64,000 bases of DNA from Actinomycetota bacterium (GCA_028697145.1 JAQVFR010000001.1:156505-220504); one strand, 5' to 3'; counted from the stretch's first letter, positions 19,017-27,368 are shown. Notes: a model not told the origin generated them from the letters alone. Program-made: numbers and translations.

Positions 19017-19580
19017 TCACGATGATACCGCCGCGACGATGATCAGCAGGAGAACGGCACCGTAGAGGATGATGTTGGATACGCCCACGATTATCCCGGC
19101 CAGCGCTATACCGTCTCCCTCGAGCTCACCACCGGCCTTGCGGATGCGCTCCCTCGACATGTATCCCATCACTATGGCGGCCACGGCCGCCAGGATGGGG
19201 ACCAGGGCGTAACTGGCCAGGGCGCAAGCCAGTGAAGCTATGGCGAGGTTGTCGGTCCTTCGCTGCGCATATGCCAGGGGAGAATACGCGTAAGCCGGGC
19301 AGCTGGGGGGAGCGGCCCGGTAATACGAGCCCGCCGCCGTCTCCGTACTGCTTCCGTCCGTCGTCGAGGGGGGGCGCGCAGCCGGGGACGTCCCTGTTTC
19401 GGGGACCTGGCTTGACCGCAGCGACTCGCCAAACCCCTCGAGGGTCGCCGCGCCCCGCAGGCCCGGAGCGGGTTCGGCCGACAGGTCGGCACCGCAGGAA
19501 TTGCAGTAAAGGGCCGCGGCGGGCATAATCTTGCCGCAACGGAGGCAGGCCCTGTAACCGCTGGCATCATCCGTTTCCAA
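19017..19580 (-). CDS. Zinc-ribbon membrane protein (DUF4190-like)
   Basis: 187 residues from TTG at 19580, with GGAAGGAG 8 bases upstream. An N-terminal zinc ribbon (CLRCGK and CNSCGA, residues 12-30) is followed by a Ser/Thr/Pro-rich linker to about residue 95. Two hydrophobic segments follow around DNLAIASLACALASYALVPI and GIALAGIIVGVSNIILYGAV, the layout of DUF4190 proteins. Function is unknown. It is divergent from the nucleoside hydrolase gene on the plus strand. Confidence 0.75.
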   Translation of the reverse strand: METDDASGYRACLRCGKIMPAAALYCNSCGADLSAEPAPGLRGAATLEGFGESLRSSQVPETGTSPAARPPSTTDGSSTETAAGSYYRAAPPSCPAYAYSPLAYAQRRTDNLAIASLACALASYALVPILAAVAAIVMGYMSRERIRKAGGELEGDGIALAGIIVGVSNIILYGAVLLLIIVAAVSS

Positions 19581-19648
19581 GCAAACGGCTCCTTCCCTGC
19601 TCGAGGAACGCTCGCGGGTGGCGCTGCGCTTTCCCGCCGTCCTGCTCG

Positions 19649-19676
19649 TTGATACTATATTCCAGGTACCTAATAT
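19649..19676 (+). promoter_or_regulatory. Promoter for the nucleoside hydrolase gene
   Basis: TTGATA (19649-19654), 16 bases, TAATAT (19671-19676). The predicted transcript starts near 19683, about 46 bases before the GTG start with its good ribosome binding site. This supports starting the gene at 19729. Confidence 0.5.
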
Positions 19677-19728
19677 ATTTTACCTGCATGAGATGGACGG
19701 CGGAACCGCGGAAGGGAAGGAGACCCGG

Positions 19729-20541
19729 GTGATCGGTTTGCTGTGCGCGACTCCGATGGAGCTGGCGATCATACCCCCGCTCCTCTCCGCCGCCGCCGAC
19801 GCCGCATCCCCGGCGGGAACGAGGCTGGTGACGGGAAAGGCGGGCGGGCTGGACGTCCTGGCACTCTCGGCGGGGGTGGGCAAGGTGCCCGCCGCGGCGG
19901 CGGCCCGCTTTCTTCTCGATCGCTATCCCCTCGAGGCCTTGGTGATATATGGCATTGCCGGCGCCCTCTCCCCGCACGCAAAGCTGGGTGACCTCATCAT
20001 TGCCAGCGAACTCCTGCCTGGAGACGTAGGTATCGCCCATTCGGGGGGTTTCAGCACCACCGGACCTGGCCTTTGCGAGGATAAGCGCCTCGTCTTCTGC
20101 CCCTCTTTTTCCGCGTCCGAGGACCTGCTTGAGAGCGCCCGCAGGGCGGCCGAGGGCGCGCACCTCGCCTACCGGCTCGGCAGGGTGCTCACGTGTGACC
20201 AGGTCGTCGTGGAGCCGGAGCTGCGCGCCCACCTCGGTGAGGTCTTCGACGCCGTGGCGGTGGAGATGGAGGGAGCGGCCGCAGCGCAGGTGGCGGCCGG
20301 CGAGGGACTGCCCTTCGCCGCCGTGCGCGCCATAAGCGACGAATCGTCCCATGATTTCGTGGGCCTGGAGGACCTCCTCGAGTACAGGGGGCACCCGCGC
20401 CGTAACATATGGCAGAGGCGCTTCCGGCTCGCGGTAAGCGACGCCGGCACCATCGCCAGGGTGAGGGAACTGGCCAGGGGAAGGGACCTGGCACTTGCTT
20501 CCCTGGAGGCGTTCATGCGCTCGTTTCTCGCGCAGCGTTGA
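19729..20541 (+). CDS. Nucleoside hydrolase, futalosine hydrolase / MTA-SAH nucleosidase family
   Basis: 270 residues from GTG at 19729, with AAGGAG 7 bases upstream; the frame stays open for 37 further codons but crosses the promoter. Motifs of the PNP_UDP_1 fold are present: GLLCATPMELAII, SAGVGKVPAAAAARF, VIYGIAGAL, VEMEGAAAAQVA and AISDES. Such enzymes split the N-glycosidic bond of methylthioadenosine, S-adenosylhomocysteine or futalosine. MqnB (menaquinone by the futalosine route) is a good candidate, but no other mqn gene is in the window to confirm it. Confidence 0.8.
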   Translation: MIGLLCATPMELAIIPPLLSAAADAASPAGTRLVTGKAGGLDVLALSAGVGKVPAAAAARFLLDRYPLEALVIYGIAGALSPHAKLGDLIIASELLPGDVGIAHSGGFSTTGPGLCEDKRLVFCPSFSASEDLLESARRAAEGAHLAYRLGRVLTCDQVVVEPELRAHLGEVFDAVAVEMEGAAAAQVAAGEGLPFAAVRAISDESSHDFVGLEDLLEYRGHPRRNIWQRRFRLAVSDAGTIARVRELARGRDLALASLEAFMRSFLAQR

Positions 20542-20590
20542 GCGCCGGCGCAAGCCTCGTCCCGCCATCATGCCCGCGGCCGGGAGCTGA

Positions 20591-20603
20591 TATAATGGGG
20601 GCA
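20591..20603 (+). promoter_or_regulatory. Leaderless-type -10 element before the small membrane protein gene
   Basis: TATAAT at 20591-20596 ends 6 bases before ATG at 20603. There is no room for a ribosome binding site downstream of the expected start point. The spacing equals that seen at 18413-18425. Confidence 0.6.
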
Positions 20604-21034
20604 TGAGCGAGAACGCCAGACCCGAAGTCGACTGGGGGCGCCGCATCCTGGGCGGGCTGCTCGGCCTCACCGGTCTGGGGACGGCCACCTTCTGGGTCCT
20701 TTTCTTCTCCGGCAAGATGAATGCCACCGAGACCGAACAGGACGAGGCCTTCGAGCGCGCTTTTCCCCTCGCGGACGCCTGGATGAGCGCCCTGAGCATG
20801 CTGGCGGCATGGCACCTGTGGCGGGGCGAGCGCGAGGGCTTATTCCTGGGGACGGCGGCGGGCAGCTCCCTCGTCTTCCTCGCCCTGCTGGACATCCTCT
20901 ATTCCCTGGAAAACCGCAAGTACTGGCCGCTGGACAGCGACAGGGCAACCATGCTCTTCATCAACCTCTGGACCCTGGGACTGGGAGCAGCAGCCATCGC
21001 CCGCCTTTGGAAGGACTACATAGCCGAGGACTGA
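20603..21034 (+). CDS. Small uncharacterised membrane protein
   Basis: 143 residues. About four hydrophobic segments are visible, near residues 15-36, 58-70, 80-97 and 117-135, joined by short loops. The loop after the first helix is acidic and carries ATETEQDEAFERAF. I do not recognise the family. It follows the nucleoside hydrolase gene by 61 bases but has its own -10 box. It converges on phaC, and the 55 bases between them show no clear terminator. Confidence 0.7.
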   Translation: MSENARPEVDWGRRILGGLLGLTGLGTATFWVLFFSGKMNATETEQDEAFERAFPLADAWMSALSMLAAWHLWRGEREGLFLGTAAGSSLVFLALLDILYSLENRKYWPLDSDRATMLFINLWTLGLGAAAIARLWKDYIAED

Positions 21035-21089
21035 TATCCGGCGCCGGGCGGGCAGGCTCCCTCTTCCATATATGGCCTCCGCGCGCGGC

Positions 21090-22358
21090 CTATTTCTTCC
21101 TGGCGGCCTTCTTCGCGGGCTTTGCGGCCGCCTTCGCTTTCCCCGCGGGCTTTTTCCCGGCACCGGAGCCCGCCGCCTTTTTCGCGGCCGGCTTTGCCGC
21201 CTTCGGGGCGGCCTTCATCTTCTCCCCCTGCGCATCCGCCAGACTCCTGGCGGGCATGCCGCACACCTGGTTGCCGTCCCTGCCCTCGGGGCAGCGCTCG
21301 ATGAGGAACTGCGATACGGCGGGCGCCAGCTCCTTCTGCGAACGGGAACTGACATAGATGCCGATATGGCCGCCCGGAAAGCTGTACAGCGTCTTGTCCT
21401 CGCTCCCCACCAGGTCGTTGATGGGGATGGAGGAAGCGGGAGGCACCAGGTGATCTTCGGTGGCGTAGATATTGAGCAGGGGCATGGTGATCCTCTTCAG
21501 GTCCACGCGCCTGTCCCCTATCGTCAGCTCCCCTTTCACCAGCTTGTTCTCCTGGTAGAGATCCTTGAGGAACTTGCGGTAGGCCTCGCCCGCCTGCGCC
21601 GGGCTGTCGAAGATCCACTTTTCCATGCGCACGAAGTTCGCCACCGTGGCCGGGTCGTCCAGGTTGTCCATGAGACCGACGTACTTGTCCACCATGAGCT
21701 GGAAGGGCTTGAGCATGAGGAACCCCACGTTCATGAACTCGCCCGGGATGATGCCCATGGTGTCCACCATGTTGTCGATGTCCATGTACTGGCTCCACAC
21801 GTTGAGCAGGCCGTCCGTGGTATGGAAGTCCACCGGCGTCACCATGGTGATGAGGTTGCGTATCTTCTCCGGGTAGAGGGCGGAGTAGATAAGGGTGAAG
21901 GTCCCGCCCTGGCACACTCCCAGCAGGTTGATCTTTTCGCACCCGCTCCGCTCCCGCACGAAATCGACACAGTCGTTGAGATAGACGTCGGTGTAGTCCT
22001 CCATGGTCACGTAGAGGTCGCCGTGGTCCGGGTACCCCCAATCGATGATGTAGATATCCAGTCCCTGCCCCAGCAGGTTGCGGATGAGGCTGCGGTCGGA
22101 CTGCAGGTCCATCATGTACTGCCGGTTGACCAGGGCGTAGCAGATGAGGATAGGGGTTGGGCAGGTCAGGGCTTCGCCCGGAAGGTAATGATAGAGTCTC
22201 ATCTTGTCCTCTTCGAACACCAGTTCCTTCGGCGTGGGCTCCACCTCCACATCGGAGATGGTGCTGAGGATCTCGGCTCCCTTGACCAGTTTGCGGTTTA
22301 TGTCCTCCAGCTCCTGTACGAAGAAATTCGGGTCCATGAACTCCCTCAACATCTTCAT
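21090..22358 (-). CDS. phaC: Class III PHA synthase PhaC with a lysine/alanine-rich tail
   Basis: 422 residues. It polymerises (R)-3-hydroxyacyl-CoA into polyester at the granule surface. The lipase-like box GVCQGG puts the nucleophile at Cys149; Asp302 is in EDHLVPP and His331 in GGHIG. These are exactly the positions known for the Allochromatium vinosum class III enzyme (about 355 residues). The extra C-terminus, from about residue 379, is made of A, K, P and G (for example KAAPKAAKPAAKK), like histone H1 or the tail of the phasin PhaF. The gene overlaps phaE by 4 bases (ATGA), which supports PhaE as its partner. Confidence 0.95.
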   Translation of the reverse strand: MKMLREFMDPNFFVQELEDINRKLVKGAEILSTISDVEVEPTPKELVFEEDKMRLYHYLPGEALTCPTPILICYALVNRQYMMDLQSDRSLIRNLLGQGLDIYIIDWGYPDHGDLYVTMEDYTDVYLNDCVDFVRERSGCEKINLLGVCQGGTFTLIYSALYPEKIRNLITMVTPVDFHTTDGLLNVWSQYMDIDNMVDTMGIIPGEFMNVGFLMLKPFQLMVDKYVGLMDNLDDPATVANFVRMEKWIFDSPAQAGEAYRKFLKDLYQENKLVKGELTIGDRRVDLKRITMPLLNIYATEDHLVPPASSIPINDLVGSEDKTLYSFPGGHIGIYVSSRSQKELAPAVSQFLIERCPEGRDGNQVCGMPARSLADAQGEKMKAAPKAAKPAAKKAAGSGAGKKPAGKAKAAAKPAKKAARKK

Positions 22359-23470
22359 CCCTCCCCCGTTGCTCCCCTGAGCTCCTTCAGCTCCTTCTTG
22401 AGCGTCCTCACCTCACGCTTCAGCTTGTCCACGATCTTGTAGAGGTGATCCATCTCCGAGCGGTTGGGGAACGGGAGCTCCTTGGTGGCCTCCTCCACAT
22501 AGGCCTGGAAATCGCGCCGGAACTGCATGCCCTTGTCCACCAGCTGACCCTGCAGCTTCGAGAACTCCTCGGTGCGGAAGAGCTCTATATACAGCTCCTC
22601 GCTGGTCTCCCACCACATGCGGTAGAGGTCGCGGAAGGACATGGGCTGCGCCTTTCCCTCCACCTGCATCGCCGCCAGCTTCTCCTGCAGTTTCTGAAAG
22701 GACCTGGTGCCCGCGGCCTGTAGCTGCGCGTAGAACTCCGAGAGCATGATGTTGAACTCGGCGAGGGAATCGACGGTGTACCTGAGCTTCTCCGCCGCCT
22801 CGCGATAATAACCCATCGCCGGCGCGCGCAGCAGGCGGCCGAAGCTCTCCTCGTAGGCCTTCCTCCATCCCTCGTAGACCCCCACCGCAGCCTCGGGAGA
22901 GAGCTTCTCCATCTTCATCCCCTGGTCCGCCATGCGACGCCCGTACTCGTACCACGGCGCCCACAGGCGCATGAGCAGCCCGGAGGCCAGGAGGGGGATC
23001 TCGCCGTCATAGAGCTCCGCGATCCACTGCAGCTGGCTGGGGAGGGCGGGCGCGAACACCTTCTGCACGATCTCCCGGTACTGTTCCGACCATTTCTCGA
23101 GCACCTTGCTCACGGCCTCGAAGTCGTATTCCCCGCCCTCTCCGGCCGCCTTGCGATAGGCCTCGAACATCTCGAGCCACATGGCGTAGAGCTGCGAGTA
23201 TACGTCCGCGGTCTGGAACATCCTCATGAAGGCCTCGGGGCCGATGCCCTCGGCGGGGACCGAGAACTTACCCATCATCTCCTGGACGTACTCCGCCCAC
23301 CTGCGGTAGAAATCCATGGCGTCCGGCACCGATCTTTCCACGCCTTCCCCGCCCTGACCCCATCCTCCGGCCACGCGCGTCCAGGCATCCATCCACCCCT
23401 TGAACATGTCCGCCTGGGTCTCTTGCCATCTCTTCCACATGTCCGGCCAAGTGTCCGTTTTCTCTGGCAT
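22355..23470 (-). CDS. phaE: PHA synthase subunit PhaE
   Basis: About 371 residues from ATG at 23470, preceded by AAGGGG 7 bases upstream; the open frame runs 58 codons further but there it overlaps the phasin gene. The N-terminus WPDMWKRWQETQADMFKGWM and the many Trp/Tyr/Met-rich amphipathic helices are typical of PhaE. The C-terminus is a predicted coiled coil (LYKIVDKLKREVRTLKKELK). PhaE is needed for class III PhaC activity. It sits between a phasin-like gene and phaC in one operon. Confidence 0.9.
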   Translation of the reverse strand: MPEKTDTWPDMWKRWQETQADMFKGWMDAWTRVAGGWGQGGEGVERSVPDAMDFYRRWAEYVQEMMGKFSVPAEGIGPEAFMRMFQTADVYSQLYAMWLEMFEAYRKAAGEGGEYDFEAVSKVLEKWSEQYREIVQKVFAPALPSQLQWIAELYDGEIPLLASGLLMRLWAPWYEYGRRMADQGMKMEKLSPEAAVGVYEGWRKAYEESFGRLLRAPAMGYYREAAEKLRYTVDSLAEFNIMLSEFYAQLQAAGTRSFQKLQEKLAAMQVEGKAQPMSFRDLYRMWWETSEELYIELFRTEEFSKLQGQLVDKGMQFRRDFQAYVEEATKELPFPNRSEMDHLYKIVDKLKREVRTLKKELKELRGATGEG

Positions 23471-23487
23471 GGGTCGTCCCCTTCCGT

Positions 23488-23748
23488 CTACTCCTGGCCC
23501 AGCAGGTCCTCCATCTTGCGGAGTCCCTCCTCCAGGTTGCGGCGGAACTCCTCGCGGCCCTTGCGCATGTTGTCCAGCCAGTCCGCAAGCACTTTCTCGC
23601 CTTCCTTCTGGAGTTCTCCGCCCTGGTCCAGCAGCGTCTTCCACATCTTCTCCATCTGCTCCTGGACGGAGTTCATGGTGTCGAAGGTCATGAGCATGCC
23701 TGAACGCATGCCCTCCACCGCCATTTTCTGCATAGATTTCTGGTCCAC
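23488..23748 (-). CDS. Small phasin-like granule protein
   Basis: 86 residues, all helical and highly charged, with MTFDTMNSVQEQMEKMWKTL and a second amphipathic stretch ending in RKMEDLLGQE. No signal or membrane helix. It ends 17 bases before phaE and is first in the phaE-phaC operon, so a phasin or PhaE-like accessory role on PHA granules is likely from context. The sequence alone does not identify the family. Confidence 0.65.
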   Translation of the reverse strand: MDQKSMQKMAVEGMRSGMLMTFDTMNSVQEQMEKMWKTLLDQGGELQKEGEKVLADWLDNMRKGREEFRRNLEEGLRKMEDLLGQE

Positions 23749-23920
23749 CTTAACTACCCCCTCTCATCTCTCCGAGGCCTTTCAACCTCTATGATTCCTT
23801 TTTAATACCACAGGTAAACATTTGCCATGAGCCGGGTCAGGGGGCCCGTAGCGCTTCCGCTCAACCCTCCCCGCGAGCGTTGACTTCCCATGAAAGGCGC
23901 CTCCCCTTCCCGCGCGGTGT

Positions 23921-23926
23921 TATAAT
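23921..23926 (+). promoter_or_regulatory. -10 element of the ferredoxin-type gene
   Basis: TATAAT, 47 bases before the ATG at 23974. No convincing -35 hexamer is at 16-18 bases. AGGAGGGATAGG precedes the ATG, so translation is leadered. The rest of the divergent spacer (23749-23973) shows no clear promoter for the phasin gene. Confidence 0.45.
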
Positions 23927-23973
23927 CTCCATACACCCCACCGGCATCGGATGGCACAAACAGGAGGGATAGG

Positions 23974-24975
23974 ATGAACGAGGAAGACCTCTACGAAAAG
24001 TTGTCGGAGCGCATTCTCACCAAAGGAAGCAAGTTTATACCGGACCTCTTCCGCATGGTCGCCGACGAGGACGAGGCCCGCATCATGCTGGCCACTCCCG
24101 GAACGGCCGAGGAGCTGGCCGAGAGGCTCGGTTACACAGTCGAGGATATGGAGGAGAAGCTCGACGTGCTCTACCGCAAGGGCCTTGTGTTCAAATCCGA
24201 TAAACCGCAGGGCACGCTATACCGCATGGGCCGCGACATCACCCAGTTCCACGACGCCACCATCCTCTGGGACGGGGTGACCCGGGAGTACCTCGACCTC
24301 TGGAAGCGTCAGACCAGAGAGGAACTCCCCGACTATATCAACATGGTGAGCATGGTGGTCCCCAAGCCCTTCACCCGGGTGGTCCCGGTGGACCAGCCGG
24401 TGGAGGCGAGGCAGAGCATCCTCGCTTACGAGGACGTCGAGCAGATGGTCCGTGACGCGGGCAGGCTGGCCGTGGCCAAGTGCACCTGCCGCATGGTGGA
24501 CGGGGCCTGCGGAAAGCCCCTCGAGGTATGCCTTCAGCTCGGCAAGGGCGCGGATTACGCCATCGACCGCGGCAGCGGCCGCGAGGTCAGCGCGGAGGAG
24601 GCCATGGAGATCATCCGCATGGCCGAGGAAGCGGGCCTTATCCACGTGGCCATGAACAAGGCTTACGGCAGCCATATCATCTGCAACTGCTGCGAGGACT
24701 GCTGCGTAGCCTTCGGGCTGCCCATCTCCGCTTCCGCCATCGTCGACCCCAGCCGTTTCCTGGCGGTAGTGGACGGGGATTCCTGCAGCGGCTGCGGGAC
24801 CTGCGTCGACCGTTGCTTCTTCGAGGCCATCGCCATGGAGGAGCGCGACGGCGAGGAGTTGTCCGTCATCGCGGCGGAGAAATGCATGGGCTGCGGGCTC
24901 TGCCAGGTCGCCTGCCCCGAGGATGCCATCTCCATGAAGGTGGTGCGCGAGGAGGACTTCATCCCCAACTTCTGA
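23974..24975 (+). CDS. Ferredoxin-type iron-sulfur protein with N-terminal helix-turn-helix-like domain
   Basis: 333 residues, cytoplasmic. Residues about 35-90 look like a winged helix (TAEELAERLGYTVEDMEEKL, then LYRKGLVFKS). The middle carries a cysteine set CTC, C179 and C186, then CNCCEDCC at 237-244. Two 4Fe-4S ferredoxin motifs follow: C271-x2-C-x2-C-x3-C281 and C304-x2-C-x2-C-x3-C314. Similar proteins occur in anaerobes as electron carriers of unknown partner. It lies between the PHA operon and the hydratase/dehydrogenase pair, so a redox link to acyl-CoA metabolism is possible but unproven. Confidence 0.8.
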   Translation: MNEEDLYEKLSERILTKGSKFIPDLFRMVADEDEARIMLATPGTAEELAERLGYTVEDMEEKLDVLYRKGLVFKSDKPQGTLYRMGRDITQFHDATILWDGVTREYLDLWKRQTREELPDYINMVSMVVPKPFTRVVPVDQPVEARQSILAYEDVEQMVRDAGRLAVAKCTCRMVDGACGKPLEVCLQLGKGADYAIDRGSGREVSAEEAMEIIRMAEEAGLIHVAMNKAYGSHIICNCCEDCCVAFGLPISASAIVDPSRFLAVVDGDSCSGCGTCVDRCFFEAIAMEERDGEELSVIAAEKCMGCGLCQVACPEDAISMKVVREEDFIPNF

Positions 24976-25289
24976 CCAACGCTGGTCTTCACACCCCGGT
25001 CCTCTCCTCGACCCGCCGACAGGACTCGGCTTTGCATCCGAGCCCCCGGCGAGGAATGCCAAGACCGAGTCCTCAGCCACGCATCGAGACCAGCGACGCG
25101 AAGCGCCGTGTGCCAGGATTTATCCTGGCACCACCTCCCATTACCTTCCGCCCAGCGTATCGATAGATAGCCGCCCCTGCCGTTTGGGACCACTCCCTTT
25201 CCAGGGCAACGAAGGGAAGAGCATGACAAGGCTTGACGCCAATCGCCATTACCTCTCGCCCAGCGCCCCGACGAACCGCCGCGTTTCAT
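24976..25289. other. Gene-free stretch with nested inverted repeats
   Basis: No coding frame is convincing. Two nested stems are seen: GCTGGTCT (24981-24988) with AGACCAGC (25087-25094), and inside it AGGACTCGG (25021-25029) with CCGAGTCCT (25065-25073). A 22-base palindrome follows at 25110-25131 (GTGCCAGGAT, TT centre). CATTACCTTCCGCCCAGCG at 25139 recurs with two changes at 25247. This could be a structured RNA or a degenerate repeat element. Confidence 0.5.
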
Positions 25290-25325
25290 AAAAAAGAGGG
25301 CGGGGGTGTCCCCGCCCTCTTTTTT
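25290..25325. terminator. Bidirectional intrinsic terminator
   Basis: A perfect stem: A-rich flank then GAGGGCGGGG, loop GTGT, CCCCGCCCTC and a T run. It has A and T tracts on both sides, so it can stop transcripts from both the ferredoxin-type gene (plus) and the convergent hydratase gene (minus, ending at 25333). Confidence 0.9.
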
Positions 25326-25332
25326 CATAACC

Positions 25333-26181
25333 TTATACGTTCAGCCACACCGCGGCATTGGTGATGCAGTACTCCTCCGGGCGCTCCTTGGTGGTGCAGC
25401 GGAAGAGGATCTTGTCGTCAGCCTCCTGCCACATCTGGGTGACGATGGTGTCACCGGGCCATGTCGGGCGGCTGAAGCGCACCTTGATGGCCTTGAACTT
25501 GGAGGTGTCGTTGCCGCAGTACTCGCGCAGCACCGCCCGCCCTGCATGGCCGAAGGTGCACAGGCCGTGCATGATGGGCCGGTCGAACCCCGCCATGGCC
25601 GCGAAGTTGGGGTCGACGTGCAGGGGATTGTAGTCCCCCGAGAGGCGGTAGATCATGGACTGGATGGTGAGGGTCTTCATCTCCACCACCTTGTCCGGGT
25701 CGCGGTCGGGGGGCTCGTTACCCGGATCCGGGCCACGCTCCCCGCCGAAACCTCCCTCGCCGCGGATGAAGCTGGAGAAGGTGTTATAGAAGACCACCTC
25801 TCCCGACTCGTCCACCGTATCGGCGTCCAGGTCGATGACGGCGCCCTTGGTCTTGTCCCACACCGCCGCGATCTTCGGCTTGGTGGTGAGCTTGCCGCTG
25901 GTGGGGATGGGCTTGCGTATCTCCAGGTACTGCTCGCCGTGCACGAGCATCACCAGGTTGATGTCCACTCCCTCCACCGCCACCAGGCCCATGAGGGCCG
26001 GGAAGGGCGGGATGACCCCGAAGGTGGGTATCGCTTCCAGGCCGTTCTCGTACACGAACTTGAGTTCGTCAGCCTCGTAGCCGGCTCCGATCCCCAGGTT
26101 GTAGAGCATAACGTCCCGGGTGGTGAACTCGTGATCCAGCTGCGGGAGCTCCTTCCCCACGACTGACAGATCGATCGGCAT
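25333..26181 (-). CDS. MaoC-like (R)-specific enoyl-CoA hydratase (hydratase 2)
   Basis: 282 residues with two hot-dog domains, the size of the hydratase-2 part of peroxisomal multifunctional enzyme 2. The active-site segment SGDYNPLHVDPNFA carries Asp183 and His188, followed by FDRPIMHGLCTFG. The enzyme hydrates trans-2-enoyl-CoA to (R)-3-hydroxyacyl-CoA, the PHA monomer form. It lies 36 bases after the dehydrogenase gene in the same operon, and the PHA operon is about 3 kb away. Confidence 0.9.
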   Translation of the reverse strand: MPIDLSVVGKELPQLDHEFTTRDVMLYNLGIGAGYEADELKFVYENGLEAIPTFGVIPPFPALMGLVAVEGVDINLVMLVHGEQYLEIRKPIPTSGKLTTKPKIAAVWDKTKGAVIDLDADTVDESGEVVFYNTFSSFIRGEGGFGGERGPDPGNEPPDRDPDKVVEMKTLTIQSMIYRLSGDYNPLHVDPNFAAMAGFDRPIMHGLCTFGHAGRAVLREYCGNDTSKFKAIKVRFSRPTWPGDTIVTQMWQEADDKILFRCTTKERPEEYCITNAAVWLNV

Positions 26182-26217
26182 CTTATCATCCCCTTTTCTA
26201 CTCGATGGGAACCTTCT

Positions 26218-27129
26218 CTAGCCCTGGCTCATCTTGCCCAGGATCAGGCCGGCGTGCTCGGTGGCGCTCCCGATGGCTACGGCCCCCTCCAGGCTGGTGA
26301 TCTTGTCGATGTTCTCGTCGATCATCTCCAGGGTGATAGGCTGCTTGACGTCGAAATACACCCCAGGCCCCTCCATAAAGGCGGTGCGGCTGAAATAGCC
26401 TCCGCCGGCCGTGAAGGTGTACCCGGAGACGGTGCAGTTCTCGGAGCATGCCCAGGCCACGACGGGAGCGACGAACTGGGGCTTGAGGACATCCAGCAGG
26501 TCGGCGGGGAATACGGTGGCGGTCATGCGGGTCCCGGCGACGGGGACGATGGCGTTGGCCATGATGTTGTACTTTGCCCCCTCCTGCTTGAGGACGTGCA
26601 TGAGGCCGACGATGCCCATCTTGGCCGCGGCATAGTTGGCCTGCCCGAAGTTGCCGTACACGCCAGCGCCGGATGACGCCGAGATGATGCGGCCGTAGTT
26701 GTTCTCGCGCATGTGGGGAAAGGCCGCCTTGGAGCAGAAAAAGGTGCCGTTGAGATGGACGGCGAGAACCTTCTCGTAGTCCTCCATCTCCATCTTGATG
26801 AAGCTCTTGTCGCGCAGTATTCCGGCGTTGTTGATGAGGATGTCGATCTTGCCCCAGGTGTCGATGGCCGTCTTGATGATGTTAGAGGCCCCCTCCCAGT
26901 CGGCGACGCTGTCGAAGTTGGGGACAGCTTCTCCTCCGGCGTCCTTGATCTCCTGGCATACCTGCTCCGCGGCGGTGTGTCCGGACCCGGTACCGTCGAA
27001 GGCGCCGCCCAGGTCATTGATCACGACCTTGGCCCCGCGGCTGGCAAGGAGCAAGGCGTATTCCCTACCCAGGCCGCCGCCGGCCCCGGTCACTACTGCG
27101 ACGCGGTCATCGAATCTTACCTCTGCCAT
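26218..27129 (-). CDS. Short-chain dehydrogenase, (R)-3-hydroxyacyl-CoA dehydrogenase type
   Basis: About 303 residues from ATG at 27129, preceded by GGAGAGG; the frame extends 37 codons upstream without a better site. The NAD loop TGAGGGLGREYA, the NNAG motif, and the catalytic NYAAAK (Tyr-x3-Lys) are present. GGAFDGTGSGHTAAEQV is typical of the dehydrogenase part of multifunctional enzyme 2 (HSD17B4-like). With the downstream hydratase it would interconvert enoyl-, (R)-3-hydroxy- and 3-ketoacyl-CoA. A fused MFE-2 split into two genes is the natural reading. Confidence 0.9.
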   Translation of the reverse strand: MAEVRFDDRVAVVTGAGGGLGREYALLLASRGAKVVINDLGGAFDGTGSGHTAAEQVCQEIKDAGGEAVPNFDSVADWEGASNIIKTAIDTWGKIDILINNAGILRDKSFIKMEMEDYEKVLAVHLNGTFFCSKAAFPHMRENNYGRIISASSGAGVYGNFGQANYAAAKMGIVGLMHVLKQEGAKYNIMANAIVPVAGTRMTATVFPADLLDVLKPQFVAPVVAWACSENCTVSGYTFTAGGGYFSRTAFMEGPGVYFDVKQPITLEMIDENIDKITSLEGAVAIGSATEHAGLILGKMSQG

Positions 27130-27272
27130 AAACCCTCTCCTTTCCTTCCTCGGGGGAGTGCCCCCCATGGTCTCACGTGCCTCGTTCGCAGGCGATACGT
27201 CCGCGATATTAGGTCGTATCCTCCCCGCCGGACCTTCCATCTGGCGATGCGGGCCGCGTGAGCGGCCTATAC

Positions 27273-27278
27273 ATTATA
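27273..27278 (-). promoter_or_regulatory. -10 element for the dehydrogenase/hydratase operon
   Basis: TATAAT on the minus strand, about 144 bases before the ATG at 27129. The -35 region at the right distance (TGTAAC, 18 bases away) is weak. Confidence 0.4.
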
Positions 27279-27368
27279 TACCCGATCCCGCTGTCGTTAC
27301 AGAAGGGTGACATCGGGACCCAGGTCCTGACACGCCCCGAGCCCCATGCCGTCCTCGAGCTCGATCAG

